From Burkholderiales bacterium (GTDB lineage Bacteria; Pseudomonadota; Gammaproteobacteria; Burkholderiales; Burkholderiaceae_C), in NCBI GenBank assembly GCA_016191995.1, contig JACPVA010000182.1:1-54797 (forward strand): a stretch of 54,797 bases of DNA. Reading direction: 5' to 3'. The notes under the pieces were generated by a model. It worked only from the letters and a program-made list of their open reading frames with translations, was not told where the DNA came from and ran no database searches. This document shows, in pieces, positions 17,849 through 26,483 of the stretch (within the stretch, counting starts at the first letter, position 1; each line of letters begins with the position of its first letter). The position numbers were made by a program, and so were the translations under genes.

Positions 17849-18475
17849 CTACTTGGTGCCGAAGATCTTGTCGCCGGCGTCGCCGAGCCCGGGGATGATG
17901 TAGCCGTTTTCGTCCAGGTGGCTGTCGACCGCCGCCGTCCAGCAGCGCAGCTCGGGGTGCGCGGCCTGCAGCGCGCGCACGCCCTCGGGCGCCGCCACCA
18001 GCACCAGCGCGCGGATATCGCGGCAGCCCTTGCGCCGGAGCATGTCGGCGGTGGCGATCATCGACCCGGCGGTGGCGAGCATCGGGTCCAGGATGATCGC
18101 GGTGCGCTCGTCGAGGTGGCCGACGAAACGCTCGAAATACTGCACCGGCTGCAGCGTCTCGTGGTCGCGCGCCAGCCCGACGACGCTGACCTTGGCATTC
18201 GGGATCATGTCGAGCACGCCATCGAGCATGCCCAGCCCGGCGCGCAGGATCGGCACCAGCGTGACCTTGCGGCCGGCGATCTGGTCGACCTCGACCGGGC
18301 CGCTCCAGCACGGGATGGTCGCGCGCTCGAGCGGGAAGTCGGCTGTCGCCTCGTAGGCCAGCAGCCGCGCCAGCTCGCCGGTCAGCTCGCGGAATTTCTT
18401 GGTCGAGATCTCGTGCTCGCGCAGCAGGCCGACCTTGTGCCGCACCAGCGGGTGCGTGACTTCGATGACGGGCAT
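17849..18475 (-). CDS. upp: Uracil phosphoribosyltransferase
   Basis: This 208-residue enzyme makes UMP from uracil and PRPP in pyrimidine salvage. It starts [19 protein letters not shown] and carries [11 protein letters not shown], the PRPP-binding loop [12 protein letters not shown] (about 128-140) and the uracil-binding C-terminus [17 protein letters not shown]. Length and both ends match the bacterial family exactly. It is followed on the same strand by nothing; upstream lies the sirtuin gene. Confidence 0.97.
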   Translation of the reverse strand: MPVIEVTHPLVRHKVGLLREHEISTKKFRELTGELARLLAYEATADFPLERATIPCWSGPVEVDQIAGRKVTLVPILRAGLGMLDGVLDMIPNAKVSVVGLARDHETLQPVQYFERFVGHLDERTAIILDPMLATAGSMIATADMLRRKGCRDIRALVLVAAPEGVRALQAAHPELRCWTAAVDSHLDENGYIIPGLGDAGDKIFGTK

Positions 18476-18507
18476 GGGGCGGCAGTGTAGCGAGCCGCGA
18501 GAGGCAC

Positions 18508-19296
18508 TCAGCGGCGCAGCAGCGCCGGCAGCACGACCGCCGCCGTGCCGCGCAGCACCGCGTGCGCGACGGCGTCGATCTCGCTGGCCTGCGGGTTGAC
18601 GATCAGCACCCGCGCGCCGGCGTCGCGCGCGATCGAGGCCAGGCCGGCGGCCGGCCAGACCGCGCCCGAGGTGCCGACGACGAGCATCAGCTCGCACGCC
18701 GCGGCCGCGCGTTCGGCCGCGTCGAGCGCACCGTCGGGCAACATCTCGCCGAACCAGACCACCCCCGGGCGCACCAGGTTGCCACAGTCGGCGCAGCGCG
18801 GCGGGCGACCGGGCGCGGCGCGTGAAGGGTCGCAGGGCGCGCGGCGCGGGCAGCGGTCCAGCCAGCGGTCGGCGCCGATATCGCCGTGCAGCCAGATCGC
18901 GTCGACCTGGCCGGCGCGCTGGTGCAGGTCGTCGACGTTCTGCGTCACCAGCGTCAGCACGCCGGGCCGGCGCGCGGCGAAGTCCGCCAGCGCCAGGTGG
19001 CCGGCGTTCGGCTGCGCCCGGCGCACCCCCGCGCGGCGCTCGGCGTACCAGTCCCACACGCGCGCCGGGTTCGCACGAAAGCCCGCCTCGCTCGCGAGCT
19101 CGGCCGGGTCGAAGCGCGACCACAGCCCGCTCATCGCGTCGCGGAAGGTCGGGATGCCGCTTTCGGCCGACATGCCGGCGCCGGTCAGCACGCACACGCG
19201 CGCGGCGCGCGCGAGCTCGGCGCGCCAGCGTGCGATCGTCGCGGCGTCGGGCGGGCCCGACGCCGATGCGCCCGACTCGTCCATTGCCGTTGCCAC
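18508..19296 (-). CDS. Sir2-family NAD-dependent protein deacylase
   Basis: This 262-residue sirtuin has the NAD-binding [19 protein letters not shown] (about 42-60), catalytic-region [12 protein letters not shown] and IWLHGDIG, a Cys-containing zinc region (about 155-180, CADC) and [21 protein letters not shown] and LIVNPQ. It is cytoplasmic and would remove acyl groups from lysine using NAD+. It follows rlmB by 6 bp on the same strand and is probably in that transcript. Confidence 0.92.
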   Translation of the reverse strand: MATAMDESGASASGPPDAATIARWRAELARAARVCVLTGAGMSAESGIPTFRDAMSGLWSRFDPAELASEAGFRANPARVWDWYAERRAGVRRAQPNAGHLALADFAARRPGVLTLVTQNVDDLHQRAGQVDAIWLHGDIGADRWLDRCPRRAPCDPSRAAPGRPPRCADCGNLVRPGVVWFGEMLPDGALDAAERAAAACELMLVVGTSGAVWPAAGLASIARDAGARVLIVNPQASEIDAVAHAVLRGTAAVVLPALLRR

Positions 19297-19302
19297 TGCG
19301 CG

Positions 19303-20061
19303 TCAGGCGACGGCCACCGCCCGCCGCTGCCGCAGCGCCTCGTACAGGCAGACGGCCGACGCGACCGAGACATTGAGGCTCTCGACCGCGCCGGCCATCG
19401 GGATGCGCACGAGCCGGTCGCAGGTCTTGCGCGTGAGCTGGCGCATCCCCGCGCCCTCGGCGCCGAGCACCAGCGCGACCGGGCCGCTGAGGTCGAGCTC
19501 GTACAGCGTCTGCCCGGCATCGTCGCTGGTGCCGACGACGACGATGTCACGCTCCTTGAGCTCGCCGAGCGTTCGCGCGAGGTTGGTCACCATCAGGTAG
19601 GGCACGGTCTCGGCGGCACCGCTGGCAACCTTGGCCACGGTGGCGTTGATGCCGACCGCGCGGTCGCGCGGCGCGATCACCGCATGCGCACCGGCCCCGT
19701 CGGCCACGCGCAAGCAGGCGCCGAGGTTGTGCGGGTCGGTCACGCCGTCGAGCACCAGCACCAGCGGGGGCCCCTCGCCGGCGGCGGCGACCTCGTCGAG
19801 GATATCGTCGAGCGAATGCCGCGGCGGGAGCGGCTTGACGCGCGCGACCACGCCCTGGTGGCGCGGCCCGCCGGACATCCGCGTCAGCCGCGCGTCGTCG
19901 CTGTCGACCAGCCTGGCGCCGCTGTCCTGCACGCGCTGCACGAACTGGCGCATGCGGGCGTCGCGCCGCGTGGCGTCGACGTGGACCTCCTCGACCGACT
20001 CGGGTGCGGTCTTCAGCCGCACGGTGACGGCATGGAATCCGTACAGGACGCCGGGCTTCAT
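19303..20061 (-). CDS. rlmB: 23S rRNA (guanosine-2251-2'-O)-methyltransferase RlmB
   Basis: This 252-residue SPOUT-fold enzyme methylates G2251 in the ribosomal P-loop. It has an N-terminal substrate-binding domain (YGFHAV..., then HQGVVARV) and the knotted SAM-binding motifs [29 protein letters not shown] and [15 protein letters not shown]. The start at 20061 overlaps the stop of the upstream membrane protein gene by 4 bp. Confidence 0.95.
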   Translation of the reverse strand: MKPGVLYGFHAVTVRLKTAPESVEEVHVDATRRDARMRQFVQRVQDSGARLVDSDDARLTRMSGGPRHQGVVARVKPLPPRHSLDDILDEVAAAGEGPPLVLVLDGVTDPHNLGACLRVADGAGAHAVIAPRDRAVGINATVAKVASGAAETVPYLMVTNLARTLGELKERDIVVVGTSDDAGQTLYELDLSGPVALVLGAEGAGMRQLTRKTCDRLVRIPMAGAVESLNVSVASAVCLYEALRQRRAVAVA

Positions 20062-20780
20062 CGTGTCATTGTCGTCCACGCCACGATGGCGCCGATCAGC
20101 AGCGGCTGGTGCAGCATGTAGAAGCTCAGCGGCCAGCGGCCGAGTGCCGCCAGCGGCGCCAGCGGCCGCGCCACGCCGCCGGCGAGCCAGCCGCGCCGGT
20201 GCGCGAGCAGCCACTGGCCGGCCGCCGCGCCCCACCACATGACGCCGAGCCACGGCAGCAGCGGGACGAAATCCTCGGTCACCGGCTTGTGCGTGACCAG
20301 GCCGACCCAGTTCGTCCAGCGGCTGTCGAAGAAGGGATGTGCGACCCACTGCGGAACCAGGATCGCCGCGAGCCCGAGCGGCCAGCGCCAGGCGCCCCAG
20401 CCGGCGGTCAGCCGCACGACGACGAGCATCAGCGCGATGCCGTGCAGCACGCCGAACGAGATCCAGCTGCGCGGAAACATCCACGCCGAGCCGAGGCTGA
20501 CGAGCAGCGCGCAGCCCGCGATCTGCAGCCAGCGGCGCCCGAAGCGCGCCCAGCCCTGCCCCGCCTGCGTCGCCACCGCCTGGCCGATGCCGGCGCTGAG
20601 CAGGAACAGGCTGACGATCGCGCTGCGCTGCAGCGTCCACAGCGGGTCGCGGTAGAAATCCTGGCGCGGGTCGAGCAGCCCGAAGTGGTTGAGGTCGAAC
20701 GCGAAGTGGAACAGCGCCATCCACACCATCGCGGCGCCGCGCAACGCATCGAGCCGGTCCAAGCGCGCCGCCGGGTTCAT
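20058..20780 (-). CDS. DUF1624-type membrane protein (heparan-alpha-glucosaminide acetyltransferase-like)
   Basis: This 240-residue inner-membrane protein has about seven hydrophobic segments. It opens with [28 protein letters not shown], the conserved start of DUF1624/YeiB-related transmembrane acyltransferases. Later it has [17 protein letters not shown] and a C-terminal [13 protein letters not shown]. The substrate is unknown. The start at 20780 (MNPAARLD) is the first Met before the family start. It is translationally coupled to rlmB (ATGA). Confidence 0.82.
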   Translation of the reverse strand: MNPAARLDRLDALRGAAMVWMALFHFAFDLNHFGLLDPRQDFYRDPLWTLQRSAIVSLFLLSAGIGQAVATQAGQGWARFGRRWLQIAGCALLVSLGSAWMFPRSWISFGVLHGIALMLVVVRLTAGWGAWRWPLGLAAILVPQWVAHPFFDSRWTNWVGLVTHKPVTEDFVPLLPWLGVMWWGAAAGQWLLAHRRGWLAGGVARPLAPLAALGRWPLSFYMLHQPLLIGAIVAWTTMTR

Positions 20781-20835
20781 CGCCGTCGCCGCCGACGCGG
20801 CTGCTTCACGGTTGGGATCGCGCGCGACAACCGCG

Positions 20836-21564
20836 TCATGCCAGCTTCTCGTAGATATCGCCGAAGCGCGCGCCGTCCCAGGCGTAGAGCAGGATCGCCG
20901 CATGCACGCAGCCGCTGGCGCCACGCGGGCGAAACAGGCCGACGCACTGCCCGCCGGCGTGGCGCACGCTGCGGTAGGCGACGCCGGCCGACCCCGCGCC
21001 GCGCAGCCGGGCACCTAGCGCGCGCGCGGCCGCATAGTCCGCCGGGTCGTGCTCGGCGTCGAAGCCGCGCCGCAGGTCGTGCAGCCGGGCGTCGACGCCG
21101 ACCTGGTACAGCCGCATCGGCAGGTGCATCGGCGGCTCGGCGGTGGCGGCGAGGAAGCGCGCGTGGTGGTAGGCGGTCTCGGCGATGGCGGTGGCACGGT
21201 CGCGCGCGGCGTAGAAGACGCCGTAGGCGCCGTCCGAGAAGCGGCTGCCCAGCGGGTTGACATGCGTGAACGCGGCCATGATCGGCCCGCTGCCGGGGCC
21301 GTAGACGCGGTCGGCGCCCGGCACGCGCTGGATCTGCCCGGTCTCCTCGCGCAGCCGCTCGTTGCTCATCGCCTCGAGCGCGTACAAGGCGTCGAAGTCC
21401 TCGGCATCGGCGACGCGGTCGAACAGGTAGACGGAGGGGTGGCGCGTCGGGACGATGCGGCAGGCACGCTCCCAGCGCACGCGGCGCAGCGGCGGGTCGG
21501 CCGGCGAGGCTGCGTCGGCGTCGTCCGGCACGTCGGGCGCCTTCGCCCCGGATGCCGCGCTCAC
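20836..21564 (-). CDS. RES-domain toxin (NAD+-degrading type)
   Basis: This 242-residue protein has the RES core: an Arg in RVPGADRVYGPGSG, a Glu in AIAETAYHHARFL, and the GVAYRSVRHAGGQCVGLFRP segment with the Ser/Arg residues that name the family. RES toxins such as MbcT degrade NAD+. It overlaps the upstream antitoxin gene by 4 bp (ATGA). An N-terminal Ala/Asp-rich extension of about 25 residues looks disordered. Confidence 0.9.
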   Translation of the reverse strand: MSAASGAKAPDVPDDADAASPADPPLRRVRWERACRIVPTRHPSVYLFDRVADAEDFDALYALEAMSNERLREETGQIQRVPGADRVYGPGSGPIMAAFTHVNPLGSRFSDGAYGVFYAARDRATAIAETAYHHARFLAATAEPPMHLPMRLYQVGVDARLHDLRRGFDAEHDPADYAAARALGARLRGAGSAGVAYRSVRHAGGQCVGLFRPRGASGCVHAAILLYAWDGARFGDIYEKLA

Positions 21565-21995
21565 GACCAGCCGCCGCCCCTGACGCCGTCGAGGTAGCGG
21601 CGCACGACGTAGAGGTCGGCGACGTTGCCGCCCAGCATGTGCGCCAGCGCGCTGCGGCCGCCGAAGGGCGCGGCGGTGTTGGGCTTGCGCACCCAGGCGT
21701 CGGCGGCCGCCGGGTCGGGCAGCAGGATCTGCAGCGCCTTGTAGATGCCGAGCAGGCAGGACAGGCGCTCCAGCGTATCGCGCGGCAGTTGCGCGCGATC
21801 CGGGTGCTTGCGCCAGGCGAAGAACGTCGACCGCGGCGGCTGGCCAAGCAGGTTGAGCTGCTCGTCGACGCTGAGCTGCCAGGCTTGCGCGATCCGCGCG
21901 AAGGCGCGCAGGCCGGCAGCGGCCAAGCGGTGTGGGTCGATCGCCGCCGCGGCGAAGGCCGGGAAGGGTTCTCTTGCGGTCAGCATGAATCCCAT
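21561..21995 (-). CDS. Xre/MbcA/ParS-type antitoxin of the RES toxin
   Basis: This 144-residue (or 141-residue) protein has a helical Xre-like N-terminal region and the C-terminal MbcA/ParS toxin-binding domain: RLSCLLGIYKALQILLPD, WVRKPNTAAPFGGRSALAHML. That loop plugs the RES active site in known pairs. Two starts are possible: ATG 21993-21995 or ATG 21984-21986. The predicted promoter favours the second, with an almost leaderless mRNA. Confidence 0.9.
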   Translation of the reverse strand: MGFMLTAREPFPAFAAAAIDPHRLAAAGLRAFARIAQAWQLSVDEQLNLLGQPPRSTFFAWRKHPDRAQLPRDTLERLSCLLGIYKALQILLPDPAAADAWVRKPNTAAPFGGRSALAHMLGGNVADLYVVRRYLDGVRGGGWS

Positions 21996-22022
21996 TATGG
22001 ACTTTATTTTCTACAATGTCTA
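21994..22022 (-). promoter_or_regulatory. Promoter of the RES/Xre operon
   Basis: On the minus strand TAGACA (22017-22022), a 17-bp spacer and CATAAT (21994-21999) match 10 of 12 sigma-70 consensus positions in a strikingly AT-rich patch. The predicted start near 21987 falls one base before the ATG at 21986. The upstream ATG (21993-21995) lies inside the -10 box. The antitoxin probably binds here to autoregulate. Confidence 0.6.
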
Positions 22023-22047
22023 GATCTGGATGCGGAAGATCCTAATG

Positions 22048-22546
22048 CACTTCGACGCGCGGCGCTGCGAAGCCGGCAGCGGGCCGGCCGGTGCGCGCGG
22101 CGGAGGCGGTCGGCGCTGCGCGCCGACTCCCCTGCGTGCCCCGGCGCTTGCAGGCGCCGGGGCGTGCGCCAGGCACGAAACAGTCCGCAGGGACTGTTTC
22201 GTGTCCGGGCGCACTGCGTCACCCTCCTGGCCCGCCGCCGAACTCGCTTCGTTCGCTTTGCTCACTCCGCTCAAACAGTGGCGGCGAGTCAGTTCACGAA
22301 GCGCGCTTCGCGCGCGGCCAGAAGCGCTGCGCTTCTCGGCGCCTCCCACGCGCGCCCCGGCCGGCCCGCTGCCGGCTTCGCGGACACCACGGTGGTATTC
22401 GACCGTCGAAAACAGACGCGGTAGCATGCCGAGGGCGGCGGGTACGCTTCCGCGGAAGGAAAGGAGGAGCCAGCGGCCGAAGGCCGGTGGCGGGGGACAT
22501 GAAGCGGAAGGGTACCCGCCGCCCTCGGCTCGCGCGTGGGTGGCAG
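22048..22546. repeat. Structured direct repeat, copy 1 (~499 bp)
   Basis: This intergenic element is largely repeated at 25982-26400 in the same orientation. A long stem P1 pairs 22065-22108 with 22340-22383 (about 41 bp with small internal loops). A second stem H2 pairs 22428-22453 with 22504-22529 (26 bp, one mismatch) and encloses hairpin H3 (22469-22478/22482-22491, GAA loop). A short arm pairs 22233-22239 with 22280-22286 around a 40-base conserved loop ending CTCAAACAGT. Copy 1 alone has two extra hairpins at 22139-22162 and 22174-22203. No protein is likely. The gap 21996-22643 otherwise holds only the antitoxin promoter. Confidence 0.85.
22139..22203. repeat. Two extra hairpins unique to repeat copy 1
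   Basis: CCCCGGCGC/GCGCCGGGG (22139-22147/22154-22162) and a perfect 13-bp hairpin CACGAAACAGTCC/GGACTGTTTCGTG with a GCAG loop (22174-22186/22191-22203) sit where copy 2 has only a short sequence. This about 80-bp block is either an insertion in copy 1 or a deletion in copy 2. Confidence 0.8.
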
Positions 22547-22643
22547 GGAAGAAGACCTCTTGCGTTCGAGCCGTCCCCAGATCCCGAGCCGATCGCAGAG
22601 GAAGCTCCTCACCACCCGCCGTCCGAGCGGGCCGGCAATGGGC

Positions 22644-24068
22644 TCACTTGCCGATCAAGAACTTCAGCATCATCTCGGCGAAACGCCCATATGGCGGGCC
22701 GATGAGTTGAAGCGCCGACCAGCGCGCCTGGTGGAAGACCGGGCGCATCTTGGAGAAGGTCTCGAAACCCTCGCGGCCGTGGTAATGGCCCATGCCCGAG
22801 CTGCCGACGCCACCGAACGGCAGGTCGTGCTGCGCGACGTGGAACAGCGCGTCGTTGACCGATACCCCGCCCGACATCACGTGGTTCAGGATGTGCTCGA
22901 CGCGCCGGCGGTCGTGGCTGAAGGGGTAGACCGCCAGCGGACGGTCGCCGGCGTTGATGGCGTCGATCACCTCGCCGATCTCGTCGTAGCCATGCACCGG
23001 CAGGATCGGGCCGAAGATCTCGCGCTTCATCAGCGCCGAATCCATCGGTGCATCCAGCACCAGGTGCGGCGCGATCCGGTGCCGCGCCTCGTCCGCCGCC
23101 GGCCCGGGCAGCAACGGGATCACGGTGGCGCCGCGCTCGCGCGCCTCGTCCAGCGCCGCCATCAGGCGGTCGTAGGCGCGGCGGTCGATGACCGAGGTGT
23201 AGTCGGCCGAATCGAGCGAGGGGTAGCGCGCCGGCACGATCTCCTTGGCCAACCGCACGAACTCGTCGAGCTTGGCGCGCGGGATCCAGGCGTGGTCGAC
23301 CGTGGTGCAGATCTGCCCGGCGTTCAGGCACTTGACGAACAGGATGCGCTCGGCCGCCGTCTTCAGCGGGAAGTCGTCCAGCACGATCGCCGGCGACTTG
23401 CCACCGAGCTCCAGCGTCACCGGGCAGAGATTGTCGGCGGCCGCGGCCATCACCTTGCGCCCGGTCGCGCCCGAGCCCGTGAACAGCAGGTGGTCGAACG
23501 GCAGCTTCGAGAACTCGACCCCGACACCGCCGGTCTCGTCGAAGAACTGCAGCTTCTCGGGCGGGAAGTAGGCCGGGATCTTGTCGATCAGCAGCGCCGC
23601 GAGGTGGCGCGAGTTCTCGCTCATCTTGACCATCGCGCGGTTGCCGGCGGCGAAGATGTAGGTCAGCGGCACGAAGCTCAGGTTGACCGGGAAGTTCCAC
23701 GGCACGATCGCCCCGACCACCCCGAGCGGCTGCGGGATCAGCCGGTTGCTCGCGCCGGGGAAGCTCAGCCAGTCGACGCGCCGGTGCTGCGGGCGCATCC
23801 AGTCCTTCAGGTGCCCGAGCACATGGGCGACGCCGTCGACCGCCGGCGCGATCTCGGTCAGCCGCGTCTCGACCCGCGAGCGCTGGCCGTAGTCGGCATT
23901 CACCGCCTCGCACAGCGCGTGCTCGTGGTCGCGCAGGAAGGCGCGCAGCTGCTTCAGATCCTCGCGCCGCTCGGCGTAGCTCGGCACCGGATGCGCGCGA
24001 TACGAGGCACGCTGCTGCGCGAGTGCGGCGTGCAGCCGCTCGGCCAGCGGCAGGTCGGTCATCTTCAT
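22644..24068 (-). CDS. Coniferyl-aldehyde-type NAD(P)+ aldehyde dehydrogenase
   Basis: This 474-residue ALDH has VPWNFPVNLSFVPL, the cofactor loop FTGSGATGRKVM, the catalytic-base Glu in ELGGKSPAIV and the nucleophile Cys in NAGQICTTVDHAW. The shorter length and the TTVDHAW/C-terminal GREGFETFSKMRPVF segments are typical of the coniferyl aldehyde dehydrogenase (CalB) subgroup, which also takes other long or hydrophobic aldehydes. With the ligase upstream it could turn an aldehyde such as citronellal into an acid ready for CoA activation; this is inference from context. Confidence 0.88.
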   Translation of the reverse strand: MKMTDLPLAERLHAALAQQRASYRAHPVPSYAERREDLKQLRAFLRDHEHALCEAVNADYGQRSRVETRLTEIAPAVDGVAHVLGHLKDWMRPQHRRVDWLSFPGASNRLIPQPLGVVGAIVPWNFPVNLSFVPLTYIFAAGNRAMVKMSENSRHLAALLIDKIPAYFPPEKLQFFDETGGVGVEFSKLPFDHLLFTGSGATGRKVMAAAADNLCPVTLELGGKSPAIVLDDFPLKTAAERILFVKCLNAGQICTTVDHAWIPRAKLDEFVRLAKEIVPARYPSLDSADYTSVIDRRAYDRLMAALDEARERGATVIPLLPGPAADEARHRIAPHLVLDAPMDSALMKREIFGPILPVHGYDEIGEVIDAINAGDRPLAVYPFSHDRRRVEHILNHVMSGGVSVNDALFHVAQHDLPFGGVGSSGMGHYHGREGFETFSKMRPVFHQARWSALQLIGPPYGRFAEMMLKFLIGK

Positions 24069-24181
24069 CGTCGGGCTCCGGTCGTGGGTTCGGCGGCCGC
24101 GGGGCGGGACACGCCCGGCTCGCCTTCATGTACGGCCGGCGCGAACAACATGAACATGATGCCAGCTCCGCGCGACCCGGA

Positions 24182-25906
24182 TTAGGGCGTGGAGTCGAGC
24201 CCGTCCCACACCACATGCCGGCCCTGCTCGGCCCAGGTGGGGTAGCGGGCGCCGAAGCGCGCCTCGATGCGGTCGCGTCGCACCTTCATCGTCGGCGTGA
24301 CGATGCCGCTGTCGACCGTCCACGGCGCCGTCGTCAGCACCAGGCAGGCAAGGCGCTCGTGCGGTTCCAGCGCGGTGTTGACGGCCTCCAGCCGCGCCTG
24401 CATCGCGGCCTCGATGGCGCGTCGGCCTGCGGCATCCGCGGCGCGCGCGGCGACCTCGGGCTGCAGCAGCACCACGGCCAGCGGCTGCGGCAGGCTGGCG
24501 CCGGCTACACAGCAGGCCTCGACCATCGGGTCGGCCAGCAGCGCATCCTCGATCGCCGCCGGCGCGACGTACTTGCCCTTGCTCGACTTGAAGATATCCT
24601 TGATCCGCCCGGTGATGCGAAGGTTGCCCTTGGCATCGAGCGCGCCGCAGTCACCGGTTCGCAGCCAGCCGTCGTCGGTGAAGCTGGCGCGCGTGGCGGC
24701 GTCGGCGCGGTAGTAGCCGAGCATCATCGCGCCGCTGCGCATCTGGATCTCGCCCGTGGCCGGGTCGACGCGCGCCTCGACCCCGTCATAGGGCTGTCCG
24801 ACGGTGCCGGGGCGCCGCACGCCGGGCACGGTCGAGTGCGAGATCGCGCAGTTCTCGCTCATGCCGTAGACCTCGACGATCGGCAGCCCCAGCCGCTCGT
24901 ACCAGGCCAGCAGCGCCAGCGGCATCGGCGACGCGCCACCGACGGCGTAGCGGCAGGCGTCCAGCCCCATGCCCTGCAGGATCTTGCGCGCCAGCAGCCG
25001 GCCGACCAGCGGCAGCCGCAGCAGAAGGTCCAGCCGCTTCGGCGGGATCCGTGCGTGCACGCCCTGCTGGAACTTGAGCCACAGCCGCGGCACCGAGAAG
25101 AAGACCGTCGGCCGCGCCCGCCGCAGGTCCTGCGCGAAGGTGTCGAGCGACTCGGCGAAGAAGACCCGCGCGCCGGCGTACAGCATCCCGTGCTCGACCA
25201 GCACGCGCTCGGCCACATGCGCCAGCGGCAGGTAGCTCAGCATGCGGTCCTCGGCCCCGAAGTCGATCCGCCGCATGCCCCAGCCGATCGCCCAGGCGAA
25301 GTTGGCGAAGCTGTGCATCACGCCCTTGGGCTCGCCGGTCGTCCCCGAGGTGTAGATGATCGTGGCCAGCTCGTCGCCGCGGCGCAGCGGCTCGTCGGCC
25401 AGTGGCTCGCAGCGCGCGACGATCTCGTCCCAGCCCGGCAGTTCGGGCGTGCTGCCGTAGGGGAAGCCGATGCACGGCAACCCTTCCGGCACGCCGGGGC
25501 GCTGCGCCGCCCAGTCGTCGAGCTTGCCGGCGAAGAGCAGCCGCGCGTCGCAGTGGTCCAGGATGGAGCGCACCGACGCCGCGGTCAGCGTCGGGTACAG
25601 CGGCACCGAGACATGGCCGGCCATCCAGATCGCGAGGTCGGCCATGATCCAGTGCGCGCAGTTCTTCGACAGGATCGCGATCGCCGAGCCCGGTGGCAGG
25701 TCCAGCGACCTCAGGTGCGAAGCCATGCGGCGCACCTCGCCGGCCATCTGCGCCCAGCTCAGCTCGCGCACCGCCGCACGCCCCGCGGCCGCGCCCGGGT
25801 AGGGCTGCACCATGCACACGCGGTCGCCCGACTCGCGCTCGTGCTGGTACAGGCGCTGAAGGGCCAGCGTCGAGTCGGGCATGGGGGCGCGGGGGTCCGT
25901 GGTCAT
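24182..25906 (-). CDS. AMP-forming long-chain acyl-CoA synthetase (FadD/ANL family)
   Basis: This ligase of about 574 residues activates a carboxylic acid to acyl-CoA in two steps. It has the P-loop-like IIYTSGTTGEPKGV (about 165), MLSYLPLAHVAER, the adenine-binding VYGMSENCAISHST, the DGWLRTGDCG hinge region and RIKDIFKSSKGKYV near the C-terminus. The start is taken at MTTDPRAP; MIDRMTTD at 25918 is equally possible. The ALDH gene starts 113 bp downstream on the same strand. Substrate chain type is unknown. Confidence 0.9.
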   Translation of the reverse strand: MTTDPRAPMPDSTLALQRLYQHERESGDRVCMVQPYPGAAAGRAAVRELSWAQMAGEVRRMASHLRSLDLPPGSAIAILSKNCAHWIMADLAIWMAGHVSVPLYPTLTAASVRSILDHCDARLLFAGKLDDWAAQRPGVPEGLPCIGFPYGSTPELPGWDEIVARCEPLADEPLRRGDELATIIYTSGTTGEPKGVMHSFANFAWAIGWGMRRIDFGAEDRMLSYLPLAHVAERVLVEHGMLYAGARVFFAESLDTFAQDLRRARPTVFFSVPRLWLKFQQGVHARIPPKRLDLLLRLPLVGRLLARKILQGMGLDACRYAVGGASPMPLALLAWYERLGLPIVEVYGMSENCAISHSTVPGVRRPGTVGQPYDGVEARVDPATGEIQMRSGAMMLGYYRADAATRASFTDDGWLRTGDCGALDAKGNLRITGRIKDIFKSSKGKYVAPAAIEDALLADPMVEACCVAGASLPQPLAVVLLQPEVAARAADAAGRRAIEAAMQARLEAVNTALEPHERLACLVLTTAPWTVDSGIVTPTMKVRRDRIEARFGARYPTWAEQGRHVVWDGLDSTP

Positions 25907-25981
25907 GCGGTCGATCATGGGGACTTTGTGTGGATTGAAGCGCCGCGATTTGGGAGGGCCCGCTGTGAGGCGCCCTTGCCC

Positions 25982-26400
25982 CACTTCGAAGCGCGGCTCG
26001 GCGAAGCCGGGACCGGGCCGACCGGTGCGCGCGGCGGAGGCGGTCGTCGCTTCGCGCCGACTGCCCTGCGATGCTCGCCCTCCTGGCCCGCCGCCGAACT
26101 CGCTGCGCTCCCTTCGGTCGCTCCGCTCAAACAGTGGCGGCGAGTCAGTTCACGATGCGCGCTTCGCGCGCGGCCAGGAGGGCTGCGCTTCTCGGCGCCT
26201 CCCACGCGCGCCCCGGCCGTCCCGGTCCCGGCTTCGTGCCGGCGCAAGTGGTTTTCGGCCGTCGAATACCACTTCGGCGGCCTGCTGAGGGCGGCGGGTG
26301 CCCTTGCCCGCAAGTAAAGGGGGAGCCGGCGGCGCAAGCCGACGGCGGAGGACATGGAGGGCAAGGGCACCCGCCGCCCTCGGCACGCGCGCGCTGGCAG
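25982..26400. repeat. Structured direct repeat, copy 2 (~419 bp)
   Basis: This is the second copy of the element at 22048-22546. P1 pairs 26002-26017 with 26221-26236 (16 perfect bp) and continues inward with the same GC-rich arms as copy 1. H2 pairs 26284-26309 with 26359-26384 (26 bp, no mismatch, one GU). H3 (26325-26333/26338-26346) is capped by GCAA. A further arm AAGTGGT/ACCACTT encloses TTCG-GCCGT-CGAA at about 26246-26274. Several stem positions differ from copy 1 but with both partners changed. It sits between the FadJ-like gene and the ligase. No gene is seen in the rest of 25907-26483. Confidence 0.85.
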
Positions 26401-26483
26401 CACCCCGCCAAAGCGTCAACTTTCGAAGCACGAGAACGGCGCCCGCCCCTTTTTGCTTTCAGGCAATCGGAAGCAACTCAGCG

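Noticed and set aside
22020..22427. Minus-strand ORF resembling another ORF at 25915-26403
   Set aside because: The similarity comes from the repeated DNA element. Changes favour base pairing rather than codon third positions, and no ribosome-binding site or domain is seen.
22428..22529. H2/H3 as a group II intron domain V/VI
   Set aside because: No catalytic AGC triad or two-base bulge at the expected spacing and no reverse transcriptase gene nearby.
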